This document shows positions 42,118-50,223 of a stretch of DNA of 64,000 bases, piece after piece. The notes beneath the pieces were generated by a model. That model was not told where the DNA came from. It made no database searches and saw only the letters and a list, made by a program, of their open reading frames with translations. Positions within the stretch are counted from its first letter, which is position 1. Each line of letters begins with the position of its first letter. The DNA is taken from positions 4,650,001 to 4,714,000 of the forward strand of contig JADKAF010000001.1 of the NCBI GenBank assembly GCA_016719295.1, given 5' to 3'. The position numbers and the translations under genes were made by a program. This DNA comes from Planctomycetota bacterium. Lineage in GTDB: Bacteria; Planctomycetota; UBA1135; JADKAF01.

Positions 42118-42837
42118 GACGTGTTCCTCGATCTGCGTTCGGAGCTGCTGGACTGGGCTGCTGAACTGGGCGCGAAGATTAGATCTTCATCATCTCCATC
42201 ATGAGTGGTGCTCGGTTGTGGAGAGATGGGGTGCGGGCGCCCGAAGTGACGCGAGATTCTAGGTTTGTGACGGCACGAGGTCCAGACTGGAGGTGGGGGG
42301 AAGCGGGGGTTCACCGACAGCTGTGTGGGGAGAATCGAGCGCGCGCCGAACGGGGCTCGTTCCGCGCTCGGTTCTCCCCAGCTTCTCGACAGCGATCTCC
42401 GCAGCTTCTCCACAGCTTTCGATCGCTCCTGGATGGCCGCGGCCGTGCTGGCGTGAGCTCGCTGCCCGCAGCTTGTGGAAGAAGTCGCTCGGGCTCGAGG
42501 GTGCGCCTCGTTCGCCCTGCCTTCCTCGCCGGAACCTAGCGGAAACACCCGCTTCAGCGCCCGTTCCTGCGCCTCGGCGGGACGCACGTTGCCTCCTTCC
42601 CAGGCTCGAAGCAGCGCGGCTTGAGCCTGATGGGACTGGAGCCGCTGGGCGAGGACGCGGAGCTGCGGCAGAGGTCGCATGGTGGGTGGAGATTTCCGCA
42701 GCTGCGCCGCTGGCTCGGCCGAGGCGCTTCGTAGCCCTGGAAACGAGCGCGGCGCGCTCCGTCCAGGGACGGGCGCGCCGCGACGCAGGAGATCTCGGTG
42801 GAGACCTCGGAGTTTGCGGGTCGAGGACGAGCGTGCC
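42118..42837. other. dnaA-dnaN intergenic region, candidate replication origin
   Basis: This 720-base region has no credible gene. It contains DnaA-box-like words: TTCTCCACA at 42406-42414 (8 of 9 to TTATCCACA), CTCTCCACA on the opposite strand at 42217-42225 and TCTTCCACA on the opposite strand at 42474-42482 (7 of 9 each). A near-repeat GCTTCTC(G/C)ACAGC occurs at 42381-42393 and 42404-42416. A short AT-richer stretch with a 6-bp inverted repeat (42174-42188) lies near dnaN. The location is typical for oriC. Confidence 0.55.
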
Positions 42838-44313
42838 TCAGGCATTCCCTGCGGCGAGGTCCTTCCGGATGCGACGCAGCAGCTCGGCGACCTCCACGTC
42901 GCCGGACTCGAGGGACCGGACCTTGTCGATGCCGTAGAGCACCGTCGAGTGGTCGCGACCGCCGAAGTAAGAGCCGATCTCGTCGAGCGAGAGCGTGGTC
43001 AGCTCGCGCGCCAGGAACATCGCGAGCTGGCGGGGCAGCACGATCGACTTGTTGCGCTTCTTCGACTGGAGGTCCTGGAGGCGCGCGTTGCAGATGCGGC
43101 AGACCGCGTTGATCAGCTCCGACATCGGGTAGCGCTTCTGAGGTGCCACGGTCACGAAGTCGCGCAGCGCCTCGCGGGCGAGCTCCGGGGTGAGCTGCTG
43201 GTGGTTCAGCCGCGCGACGCCGATCGCCTTGGTCACCGCGCCTTCGAGCTCGCGGATGTTCGAGGTGATATTCTCAGCGATGTAGTGCGCGACTTCGAGC
43301 GGCAGCTCGAAGCCCTTGTAGTGGGCCTTGCGTCGCAGGATCGCGACGCGGGTCTCGAAGTCCGGTGGCTCGATCTGCGCGACGAGGCCCCACTTGAAGC
43401 GCGAGACCAGGCGCTCCTGCAGCGAGGGGATGTCCACCGGCGGGCTGTCCGACGAGAGGATGATCTGCTTCCCCGCGTTATAGAGCACGTTGAAGGTGTG
43501 GAAGAATTCCTCCTGCGTGCGCTCCTTGTTCGCGAGCAGGTGGATGTCGTCGATCAGGATCATGTCCGCCCCGCGGTAGCGGTGGCGGAAGTTGTTCAGG
43601 TTCCCTTCCTCGAGCGCGCTGATGAAGTGGTTGATGAAGGTCTCGCAGGGCAGATACAGGATCCGCGCGTCGGGATACTTCAGCAGATACGCGTGGCTCG
43701 CGGCTTGCAGCAAGTGCGTCTTGCCGAGACCGACAGAGCCGTAGAGGAAGAACGGGTTGTAGAGGCGACCGGGCGACTCTACTACCCCTTGTGCTGCAGC
43801 GTGCGCTAGCTCGTTGGAACGACCAGTGACGAACTGCTCAAAAGTATAGAGCGTGTTGATCGATCCGTCGGTCGAGCGGAGATAGCCATCGCTCGACTTC
43901 GTGGCGAACGGAGTCTCGTGCCGCGAGCTCGTGGAGCTGCGCTCCGCGAAGACCGAAGGACGACCTTCGACATCGGTCGTCGGCACGGCATCGAAGGGCA
44001 CCGACGGAACTTCGGCGTGGATCGAGAAGCGCACGAGCGGCTCGCGATTCACGAGCTCGAGCGTCATGTGCTCGCGGAGTGCGGTCTGCAGCTCCTTCAT
44101 GTAGTAGCGCTCGAGCCAAGACGCGCAGAACGCGTTCGGCACGACCACGACGGCGAGAGGCTCTTCGATGGACGCGAGTGCGCTGCGGCGGAACCACGTC
44201 TCGAAGTGCGCGGGCTGCAGCAAGCGCTGCAGCGACTTCAGGACGGAGATCCAGAGCGTACCGAGCGCGGGCACCGGAATGGCGTTGTCGTAGGAACGAC
44301 GGTCCTCGGACAT
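42838..44313 (-). CDS. dnaA: Chromosomal replication initiator DnaA
   Basis: The 491-residue initiator binds DnaA boxes and opens the origin. The start at 44313 (MSEDRRSYDNA) is the first ATG before the domain I helices; the frame is open to 44475, but that part has no family homology and crosses the iterons. Domain III has Walker A GSVGLGKTH (192-200), Walker B MILIDDIHLLANKER and sensor motifs. Domain IV carries the DNA-binding signature SLDEIGSYFGGRDHSTVLYGIDKV. It is transcribed toward dnaN. Confidence 0.97.
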   Translation of the reverse strand: MSEDRRSYDNAIPVPALGTLWISVLKSLQRLLQPAHFETWFRRSALASIEEPLAVVVVPNAFCASWLERYYMKELQTALREHMTLELVNREPLVRFSIHAEVPSVPFDAVPTTDVEGRPSVFAERSSTSSRHETPFATKSSDGYLRSTDGSINTLYTFEQFVTGRSNELAHAAAQGVVESPGRLYNPFFLYGSVGLGKTHLLQAASHAYLLKYPDARILYLPCETFINHFISALEEGNLNNFRHRYRGADMILIDDIHLLANKERTQEEFFHTFNVLYNAGKQIILSSDSPPVDIPSLQERLVSRFKWGLVAQIEPPDFETRVAILRRKAHYKGFELPLEVAHYIAENITSNIRELEGAVTKAIGVARLNHQQLTPELAREALRDFVTVAPQKRYPMSELINAVCRICNARLQDLQSKKRNKSIVLPRQLAMFLARELTTLSLDEIGSYFGGRDHSTVLYGIDKVRSLESGDVEVAELLRRIRKDLAAGNA

Positions 44314-44778
44314 GTGCGCACGCAACGGAGGGAGCAGGGGGGCGAACGAGAACGACGCGCATCCAGGGGGATACGCATCGACGGCGAAAGTCGGCGAGAG
44401 AGCGGGGTTCCACAGCGATGCACTGCGGAGGTGCACGGCGGGCAGGCACTGCGTACATGCACTGTGGACATGCACTGTGGAGGCAGCGCATGGATCCGTA
44501 GACGAGCTGAGGAGCCGAGTCCAGCAAGCGCTGCGTGTCTCAGCACCCGCTGCATCGTTGCGTCGCGGCCGCGCGAGCGAGCGCTGCGAGCGCGGCGAGC
44601 GGTGACGACGAGCATCGCGCGATGCGCGACGCGGGCGGTATTGAAGCGCCGCGCGTGGTGGTGCGCAAACGAAAAGGATCGAAATCGAGATCGCGCTCGA
44701 AACAGGCGTTGCGGGCTCGAATTCGCAACTTCGCAGTTGACGCGCCGAACGTTCGGATCCTCTTCGCTCCGCGCGCGC
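44314..44778. other. Upstream region of dnaA, second candidate origin or autoregulatory region
   Basis: This 465-base gap holds no credible gene, although open frames cross it. It contains five 13-bp iterons (listed separately) and, at about 44660-44750, a lower-GC stretch with repeated GATCGAAA/TCGAAA words and an imperfect inverted repeat, GTTGCG ... CGCAAC around 44707-44728. Such a combination fits either oriC or the dnaA promoter. No rpmH gene lies here. Confidence 0.45.
44419..44483. repeat. Five 13-bp iterons upstream of dnaA
   Basis: Units begin at 44419, 44432, 44445, 44458 and 44471, exactly 13 bases apart. The clearest two are TGCACTGTGGACA (44458) and TGCACTGTGGAGG (44471); the first is TGCACTGCGGAGG (44419), with two weaker intermediates. 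On the opposite strand the core reads (A/C)TGTCCACA-like or TCCACAGTGCA, which contains the CCACA half of a DnaA box (7 of 9 for ATGTCCACA). The repeats lie 106-170 bases upstream of the dnaA start. Confidence 0.7.
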
Positions 44779-45927
44779 TCAGGACACGTCGAGCGCGGCG
44801 AAGCGCGCGTGCAGCGCACGCAAGATCGAGGCCGCGTGCGCGATGTCGACCGAAGTCGTTGCAGGGCCGAGAGAAAGTCGCAGGCTGCGGCGCGCGCTCG
44901 CTTCATCGAGGCCAAGCGCGAGCAGCGCTGCGCTCGGTCGAGCGGCTCCGGAAGAGCACGCGGAGCCCGACGAGATCGCGAGCCCTTGGAGCTGCGCGGC
45001 CATCAGCAACGCACGTCCGTCGCCGCGCGGCAGCGTCACGCACAGCGTGTTCGGCAGCGCTCCCTCGCTCGGCGTGAGCACGCGCAGCGCGGGGATCGCG
45101 TTCTCGAGCTCGCTGCGGAGCTGATCGCGCAGCGCGCTGACGCGAGCGAGGTCGTCGGCGAGACGTTGCTCGCGTGCGCGCGCTGCCGCTGCGAACGCGT
45201 GCGCGAGCAGCACGCTCTCGGTGCCCGCGCGATAGCCACGCTCTTGTCCTCCGCCGCGCAGCAGCGGCTCGAGCTCCAAGCTCTTGCGGACGAAGAGCGC
45301 GCCGATGCCGACGGGACCCCCGATCATGTGGGCCGAGACGACGAGCGAGTCCGCGCGCAGCGACGAGAGATCGAGCGCGACCTTGCCCCAGTATTGGCAG
45401 GCGTCGGCGTGCAGCCGCGCGACGACCGGCAGCGCCGCGCGCAGCGCGGCGACATCCTGCATCGTGCCGAGCTCGTTGTGCGCGGCGTGGACGGCGCACA
45501 GGCGTGCGCCTCTCGCGGCGGCGACGAACGGCTCGCGCGCGATGCGCCCCCAGCCATCGAGCGCGAGCAGCTCCAGGTCGAGGCCGCCTTCGGCGGCGCG
45601 AGCGCGCGCTGCCTCGAGCAAGCTCGGATGCTCGATCGCGGTGGTGAGCAGCGTTCCGCCGTTCTCCTCGCCCGGGGCCCGGCGCAGCGCGAGGTGATTG
45701 CCTTCGGTTCCGCCGGAGCAGAAGACCAAGTGATGCGTCCGCTCGAGACCCGTGATGCGGAGGAGCTCCTCGCGCGCGGCGTCGAGGAGCAAGCGCGCGC
45801 GTTGGCCAGGGGCGTGCGTGCTCGAGGGGTTCCCGAGCAGGGGGCCGGCGAGGATCTCCTCGATCGCTTCGCGCGCGGCGGCCTCGAGCGGAGCGGTGGC
45901 GTTGTAGTCGAGGTAGACCGGGCGCAT
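44779..45927 (-). CDS. Cysteine desulfurase homologue without the PLP lysine
   Basis: The 382-residue class-V aminotransferase-fold protein aligns along its length with NifS/IscS: VYLDYNATAPLEAAARE, FCSGGTEGNHLAL, IEHPSLLEA (His100), HADACQYWGK (Asp175, Gln178), GGGQERGYRAGT and SSGSACSSGAARPS (catalytic Cys324). The segment expected to be S(A/G)HKxxGPKG reads SAHMIGGPVG: the Schiff-base lysine is Met201 (codon at 45325-45327). It therefore probably cannot form the internal aldimine. It could be an inactive paralogue or use PLP differently. ATG at 45927; lies 17 bases below bshA. Confidence 0.88.
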   Translation of the reverse strand: MRPVYLDYNATAPLEAAAREAIEEILAGPLLGNPSSTHAPGQRARLLLDAAREELLRITGLERTHHLVFCSGGTEGNHLALRRAPGEENGGTLLTTAIEHPSLLEAARARAAEGGLDLELLALDGWGRIAREPFVAAARGARLCAVHAAHNELGTMQDVAALRAALPVVARLHADACQYWGKVALDLSSLRADSLVVSAHMIGGPVGIGALFVRKSLELEPLLRGGGQERGYRAGTESVLLAHAFAAAARAREQRLADDLARVSALRDQLRSELENAIPALRVLTPSEGALPNTLCVTLPRGDGRALLMAAQLQGLAISSGSACSSGAARPSAALLALGLDEASARRSLRLSLGPATTSVDIAHAASILRALHARFAALDVS

Positions 45928-45944
45928 CGCTGGGGGGTGGAAGC

Positions 45945-47087
45945 TCAGCGCGCGGAGCGGCCGAGCGTCTCCGCGTAGAGGGCTTCGTAGTGCGAGACGA
46001 TCAGGTCCTTCGCGTAGGGCTGTGCGCCCGCGATGGCGTGGGCGGAGTAGCGGTCCCAGGTGGCGCGGTCGCTCGTGACGCGCAGCACACCTTCCGCCAG
46101 AGCGTCGAGGTCGCCGAAGGGGCAAAGCACCCCCGACTTGCCGTGCTCGACGATCTCGGGGATGCCGCCCACGTTGGTCGCGACGACCGGGAGCCCGCAG
46201 GCCATCGCTTCGAGCGCGCTCAAGCCGAAGGACTCGGTCTCGCTCGGCAGCAGGAAGACGTCCGCGTCGGCCAGGATGCTCGGGATGTCGCTCTGTTCCC
46301 CGAGGAACGAGACGTACTCGGCGACGCCGAGATGGGTCGCGAGCTCCTGCACGCGCGCGCGGTCGGGGCCGTCGCCGACCAGGACCAGACGCGCGTCGAG
46401 CTCGCGCCGCACGCGGTAGAGAACGTGGATCAGATCCGGCGTCCGCTTCACCGGGCGGAAGTTCGAGACGTGGATCAACGTGGGTGGCTGGAGTCTCGGC
46501 CGCTCGCTCGGCAGGGGATGGAACTCCGCCGGGTCGTAGAAGTTGTAGATGACGTTGAGATTGCAGCTCGAGCAGAAGGTCGTGCGGGTCTCCGCGGCGA
46601 GGTAGCGCGAGACCGCCGTGACGGCGTCGCTCTCGTTCAGAGCCCAACGGATGAGCGGCACGAAGCTCCTCTCCGAGCCCACCAGCGTGATGTCGGTGCC
46701 GTGGAGCGTGGTCACCACGCGCAGCGGGCGTGCGACGTTCACCTTGCTCGCGAGGATCGCGCTGATCGTGTGCGGGATCGCGTAGTGCGCGTGCACGAGG
46801 TCGAGCGGCTCGGTCTCCTCGATCTCGAGGATCTTCGCGGCGAGAGCGAGGTCGTAGCTCGGATAGCGGAACAGCGGGTACGCCGAGACCTGCACCAGGT
46901 GGAAGCAGAGGTTCTTCTGGTAGCGCCGCAGGCGCGTCGGCGGCGCGTACGAGAGCAAGTGCACGCGGTGCCCGCGATCGGCGAGCGACATCGCGAGCTC
47001 GGTGGCGAGGACCCCGCTCCCGCCGAAGGTCGGGTAGCAGAGGATCGCGATGCGCAGCTTGTCGCCGGCGAGCTCCGGGCCGCGCAT
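45945..47087 (-). CDS. bshA: N-acetyl-alpha-D-glucosaminyl L-malate synthase
   Basis: BshA transfers GlcNAc from UDP-GlcNAc to L-malate, the first step of bacillithiol synthesis. The 380-residue GT4 protein contains ILCYPTFGGSGVLATELA, YPLFRYPSYDLALAAKI, LVHAHYAIPHTISAIL, TTLHGTDITLVGSE and VTAVSRYL, all strongly characteristic of BshA rather than other GT4 enzymes. The C-terminal half has HVSNFRPVKR and ETESFGLSALEAMACGLPVV. Its ATG overlaps the parA TGA by one base. Confidence 0.93.
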   Translation of the reverse strand: MRGPELAGDKLRIAILCYPTFGGSGVLATELAMSLADRGHRVHLLSYAPPTRLRRYQKNLCFHLVQVSAYPLFRYPSYDLALAAKILEIEETEPLDLVHAHYAIPHTISAILASKVNVARPLRVVTTLHGTDITLVGSERSFVPLIRWALNESDAVTAVSRYLAAETRTTFCSSCNLNVIYNFYDPAEFHPLPSERPRLQPPTLIHVSNFRPVKRTPDLIHVLYRVRRELDARLVLVGDGPDRARVQELATHLGVAEYVSFLGEQSDIPSILADADVFLLPSETESFGLSALEAMACGLPVVATNVGGIPEIVEHGKSGVLCPFGDLDALAEGVLRVTSDRATWDRYSAHAIAGAQPYAKDLIVSHYEALYAETLGRSAR

Positions 47088-47935
47088 CAGTGGCCGGGCG
47101 CCGCGGCGGCGCCACCGGGGCGGGGGCTCGACGAAGGCTGCGACTGCGAGAGCATGGTCGCGGAGTGCGAGCTCACGCCGAGCACTTCGGCCGCGAGATC
47201 GTCATAGTCGCGCGCGCCGCTCGACTCAGGTGCGTAGTCGAAGATCGTCTTGCCGTGGCTCGGCGCCTCGGCGAGGCGGATGTTCTTGCGGATGCGCGTC
47301 GCCAGGACCTGGTGGGGGAAAACGGCGCGCAGCTCGGCGAGCACCTCGGAAGCGAGGTTCGTGCGCGGATCGACGAGGCAGGGGACGATCGCCGTGATGC
47401 GCAGCGTCGGGTTGATGCGACCGCGCACGAGCTCGACGACCTGCATCAGCTTGGTCATGCCCTGCAGCGCGAAGAACTCCGTCTGCACCGGGATGAACAC
47501 CTCGTCCGCCGCGGCGAGAGCGTTCAGCGACAGCAGACCCAGCGAGGGCGGGCAATCGTAGAGCACGAAGTCGTACTCGCCGTGCTCCTTGAAGTGCTGC
47601 GCGAGCTTGTCGCGCAGGATCGTCTCGCGGCCGATCGCGTTCGCCAGCTCGAGCTCGGCGCCCGAGAGATCGATGTTCGTCGGCAGCACGTCCAGGTTCG
47701 GCGTCGACGTGGAGCGGATCGCCTGTGCCGGCGTCGAGTCCTCGACGAGCAGCGTATAGGTGCTGTGCTCGAGATTCGTGATGTCGACGTCGACGTGGAT
47801 CGAGAGATTCGCCTGCGGGTCGATGTCCACGACCAGCACGCGCTTGCCGCGGCGCGCCAGGGCGGCACCCAGGTTCGTCGTCGTCGTCGTTTTACCGACG
47901 CCGCCTTTCTGATTGATGATCGCGATGCGGCGCAT
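47087..47935 (-). CDS. parA: Chromosome-partitioning ATPase ParA
   Basis: ParA (Soj type) is an ATP-dependent DNA-binding protein that with ParB moves origins apart. The 282-residue protein starts MRRIAIINQKGGVGKTTTTT, the deviant Walker A of the family with the signature lysine. VVDIDPQANLSIHVDV and YDFVLYDCPPSLGLLSLNAL are the A' and B motifs; the C-terminal half is normal. The last 30 residues are a Ser/Pro-rich extension. Unusually it is not next to parB, which lies 8 kb away on the opposite strand; instead it lies among bacillithiol genes. Confidence 0.95.
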   Translation of the reverse strand: MRRIAIINQKGGVGKTTTTTNLGAALARRGKRVLVVDIDPQANLSIHVDVDITNLEHSTYTLLVEDSTPAQAIRSTSTPNLDVLPTNIDLSGAELELANAIGRETILRDKLAQHFKEHGEYDFVLYDCPPSLGLLSLNALAAADEVFIPVQTEFFALQGMTKLMQVVELVRGRINPTLRITAIVPCLVDPRTNLASEVLAELRAVFPHQVLATRIRKNIRLAEAPSHGKTIFDYAPESSGARDYDDLAAEVLGVSSHSATMLSQSQPSSSPRPGGAAAAPGH

Positions 47936-47971
47936 GCGGGTGCGGTCTCGAGCGGAGGGGGTCGCGCGCGA

Positions 47972-48697
47972 TCAATCGAGCCCGATCGGATCGAGCAGAT
48001 ACGGGCGGTCGGCGCGGAAGGGCTCGGCGTATCTTACGCCTCCGAGCAGGCCGAAGTGAACCGCGCGCGCGCTCATGCGCCCGAGGATGTCGGTGCCCTG
48101 CAGGAAGTGCGAGCCGCTGCGCCCGGGCAGGTCGAGCTGCGAGACGAAGGCGCGCACGACTTCGACCTTCCGCTCCCACACCGGCGTGATGTCGATCAGG
48201 AGCTGCGCGTCGATCGGGAGGTTGCCCAGATAGCGCAGATAGCGGTGGGGGCGATGGGGCGTCTCCTTGATGGGAGCTCCTCCGACACCGGCGAGGAACC
48301 ACGCTGCGGCGACGAGCTGCGCGGCAGCGACGTGATCGGGGTGATAGTCGCTCGCATCGGGGCCGAAGAGGATCGAGGCGCGCGAGCGACGGATGCACGC
48401 GGCGATCAAGCGCCGCAGCGGGACGATGTCCTCGATCGCCGTGTCCGGGAGCCCGAGGTTCGCGCGCCAGGCGAGCTCTAGGCGACGGCTCGCCTCCGCG
48501 GCCTCGAGGTCGCGCTCGTCGGCGGTGCCGCGCGAGCCGGCCTCGCCTCGCGTCAGGTCGAGGATGCCGATGCGCTTCCCGGCGTCGCGCAGCCGGAGCA
48601 GGGTGCCGCCGCAGAAGATCTCCGCGTCGTCGGGGTGCGGGGCGATCACGAGCACATCGCAAGGGGCGATGGCGGCGGGCAGCAGTCGGTCGCTCAT
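47972..48697 (-). CDS. bshB: Bacillithiol biosynthesis deacetylase BshB1
   Basis: BshB removes the acetyl group from GlcNAc-malate, giving GlcN-malate. The 241-residue LmbE-like zinc deacetylase has the PHPDDAEIFCGGTL motif (catalytic Asp, zinc His/Asp), RGEAGSRGTADERDLEAAEAS and DYHPDHVAA (zinc His). These match the BshB1 subgroup. The ATG at 48697 overlaps the bshC stop codon in an ATGA. It lies 36 bases above parA. Confidence 0.92.
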   Translation of the reverse strand: MSDRLLPAAIAPCDVLVIAPHPDDAEIFCGGTLLRLRDAGKRIGILDLTRGEAGSRGTADERDLEAAEASRRLELAWRANLGLPDTAIEDIVPLRRLIAACIRRSRASILFGPDASDYHPDHVAAAQLVAAAWFLAGVGGAPIKETPHRPHRYLRYLGNLPIDAQLLIDITPVWERKVEVVRAFVSQLDLPGRSGSHFLQGTDILGRMSARAVHFGLLGGVRYAEPFRADRPYLLDPIGLD

Positions 48698-50223
48698 GGC
48701 TCTTCGAAGCAGAGGATGCGGTGGGAGGGTTCGAACGGCGCGCTGGCGCGGACGAGGGCGTCGGGGAGCTCGGGGCCGAGCCGAGCCAGGAGCTGGGTCG
48801 CGGCGAGCACGCGCTCCTGCGCTTGGCCGAGCGGGCGGATCCAGTGGGCGAGCTTGCGGGCTTGGCGCGAGCCTGTGCCCGCGCGGTTCTGGGTCACCTT
48901 GGCGATGCGGGCCCGGGTCTTCTCGACCTGCTCTCCCATCTGCGCTCCGCTTTGCTCGAGCGAGCGCGCGAGCGAGCTGTCCAGGCCTTGCGCGCGCTCG
49001 GCGAGCTCGGCGTGCACGCGGCGCACGGTCTCGCCCAGCTCGTCGAGCAGGGCGCGGATGCGCGGGTCCTCGGTCGGCTCGGGGAGCGCGGCGACGAGCT
49101 GCTCGTGAGTGATCGCGAGCAGGTCGCGCACGCCGAAGCGTTGGATCTGGGGCAGAGATGAGGCAGATACGAAGGTCGAGTGCAGGCGCGGCACGAGCAG
49201 GGGAGATATCTGGTCGAAGAGCTCGAACAAGCACAGAGCGTAGGCCTGATACGCGAGCTCGGATGGACCGCCGACGTAGGCAGATACGGGCAAGAGACAG
49301 GACTGCAGGACGACGCGCAGCAACGCGCCCGGAATGGCTGTTTCGAGCCCGTTCTCGAGCTTTCCCGCGAGTTCGGCAGCAGATATCTCTCGTCCATCGA
49401 TGGACCAGAGATCACCCGCATCGACGACGCGCACGGGCACGCGTCTCTGCTCTGCATCGAGCACGAAGAACGGCGTCGTGGACCAGGGATCGAAGGGCGC
49501 ATCCCACGCGGCATCTCTGCAGAGCCGATCCACGGCGCGCCAGCGCTCGGCGACCTCGCGATAGCTGCGTACGAAGCGCGCCACGACCTTGGCGCACTTC
49601 GCGCGCTCGGAGCGCGGCTCGATCACGCGCAGCGCGCCCGCGGGGTGAGTGGCGGCCAGCCAGCTGGCGAAGTGGTCGGCGAGGTTCGCCGCCGCGAGGG
49701 TCGGGCGAAGGCGCTCGGCGAGGGGTGCCTTCAGCGGACCATCGAGCAGCGCTTCGAAGGTCGCCGCGAAGACGGCGGGGGCGTTCTCGGGGAGTGGGCG
49801 CGCGTAGAGCGGGCGGCGGTCGGGCTGGAGGCCGAGGCTCAGGCGCTGCACGTCGAAGTGCTGGTTCACCACGTGGAGATGATCGACCTCGCCGGCGTCG
49901 GCGTCGTCGCTGTGCGACCAGAACCAGACCGCCGGAGGCGTCGCTCCCGCTCCAGCGAGCGCGTTCGCGACCGCACGGGCCGTCGCGATCTTCAGCAGCA
50001 CGAACGCCGGTCCGCCGAGCCAATGGCTCTGCTGCCCCGTCACCACGCACGCCGGCGATCCATGGCGAAGCTCGATCGCGCGCGCGCGATCGCGGAGTGC
50101 GCCGAGCGATGGCGCTGGTCCCAGCATCTGCGCGGCGCGCTCGTCGCCGCGCAGCCAGGCGCGCACGAGCGCTGGTCCAGGCTGATCGGCGAGCGGGCGG
50201 CTCTCGAGGACTTTCAGCTCCAC
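48694..50223 (-). CDS. bshC: Putative cysteine ligase BshC (bacillithiol synthesis)
   Basis: BshC adds cysteine to GlcN-malate, completing bacillithiol. The 509-residue protein starts at a GTG (VELKVLESRP) overlapping the pyrF stop by 10 bases. It has VVTGQQSHWLGGPAFVLLKIATA, WFWSHSDDADAGEVDHLHVV, LLPVSAYVGGPSELAYQAYA and FVSASSLPQIQRFGV, blocks characteristic of BshC, followed by a long coiled coil (residues 390-470). Length is close to the Bacillus protein (539). The coding strand uses rare ATA/GTA codons in three AGATATCT/GTATCTGCC words. Confidence 0.9.
   Translation of the reverse strand: MELKVLESRPLADQPGPALVRAWLRGDERAAQMLGPAPSLGALRDRARAIELRHGSPACVVTGQQSHWLGGPAFVLLKIATARAVANALAGAGATPPAVWFWSHSDDADAGEVDHLHVVNQHFDVQRLSLGLQPDRRPLYARPLPENAPAVFAATFEALLDGPLKAPLAERLRPTLAAANLADHFASWLAATHPAGALRVIEPRSERAKCAKVVARFVRSYREVAERWRAVDRLCRDAAWDAPFDPWSTTPFFVLDAEQRRVPVRVVDAGDLWSIDGREISAAELAGKLENGLETAIPGALLRVVLQSCLLPVSAYVGGPSELAYQAYALCLFELFDQISPLLVPRLHSTFVSASSLPQIQRFGVRDLLAITHEQLVAALPEPTEDPRIRALLDELGETVRRVHAELAERAQGLDSSLARSLEQSGAQMGEQVEKTRARIAKVTQNRAGTGSRQARKLAHWIRPLGQAQERVLAATQLLARLGPELPDALVRASAPFEPSHRILCFEEP

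Noticed and set aside
44314..44475. Upstream extension of dnaA (start at 44475)
   Set aside because: The 54 extra residues have no DnaA homology and cover the iterons.
44535..44778. rpmH/rnpA next to dnaA
   Set aside because: The basic peptide around 44640 does not match L34 and no rnpA-like frame follows.
44779..47115. 778-codon frame fusing bshA-antiframe sequence and the desulfurase homologue
   Set aside because: The first half is a shadow frame of bshA; the desulfurase homologue begins at 45927.
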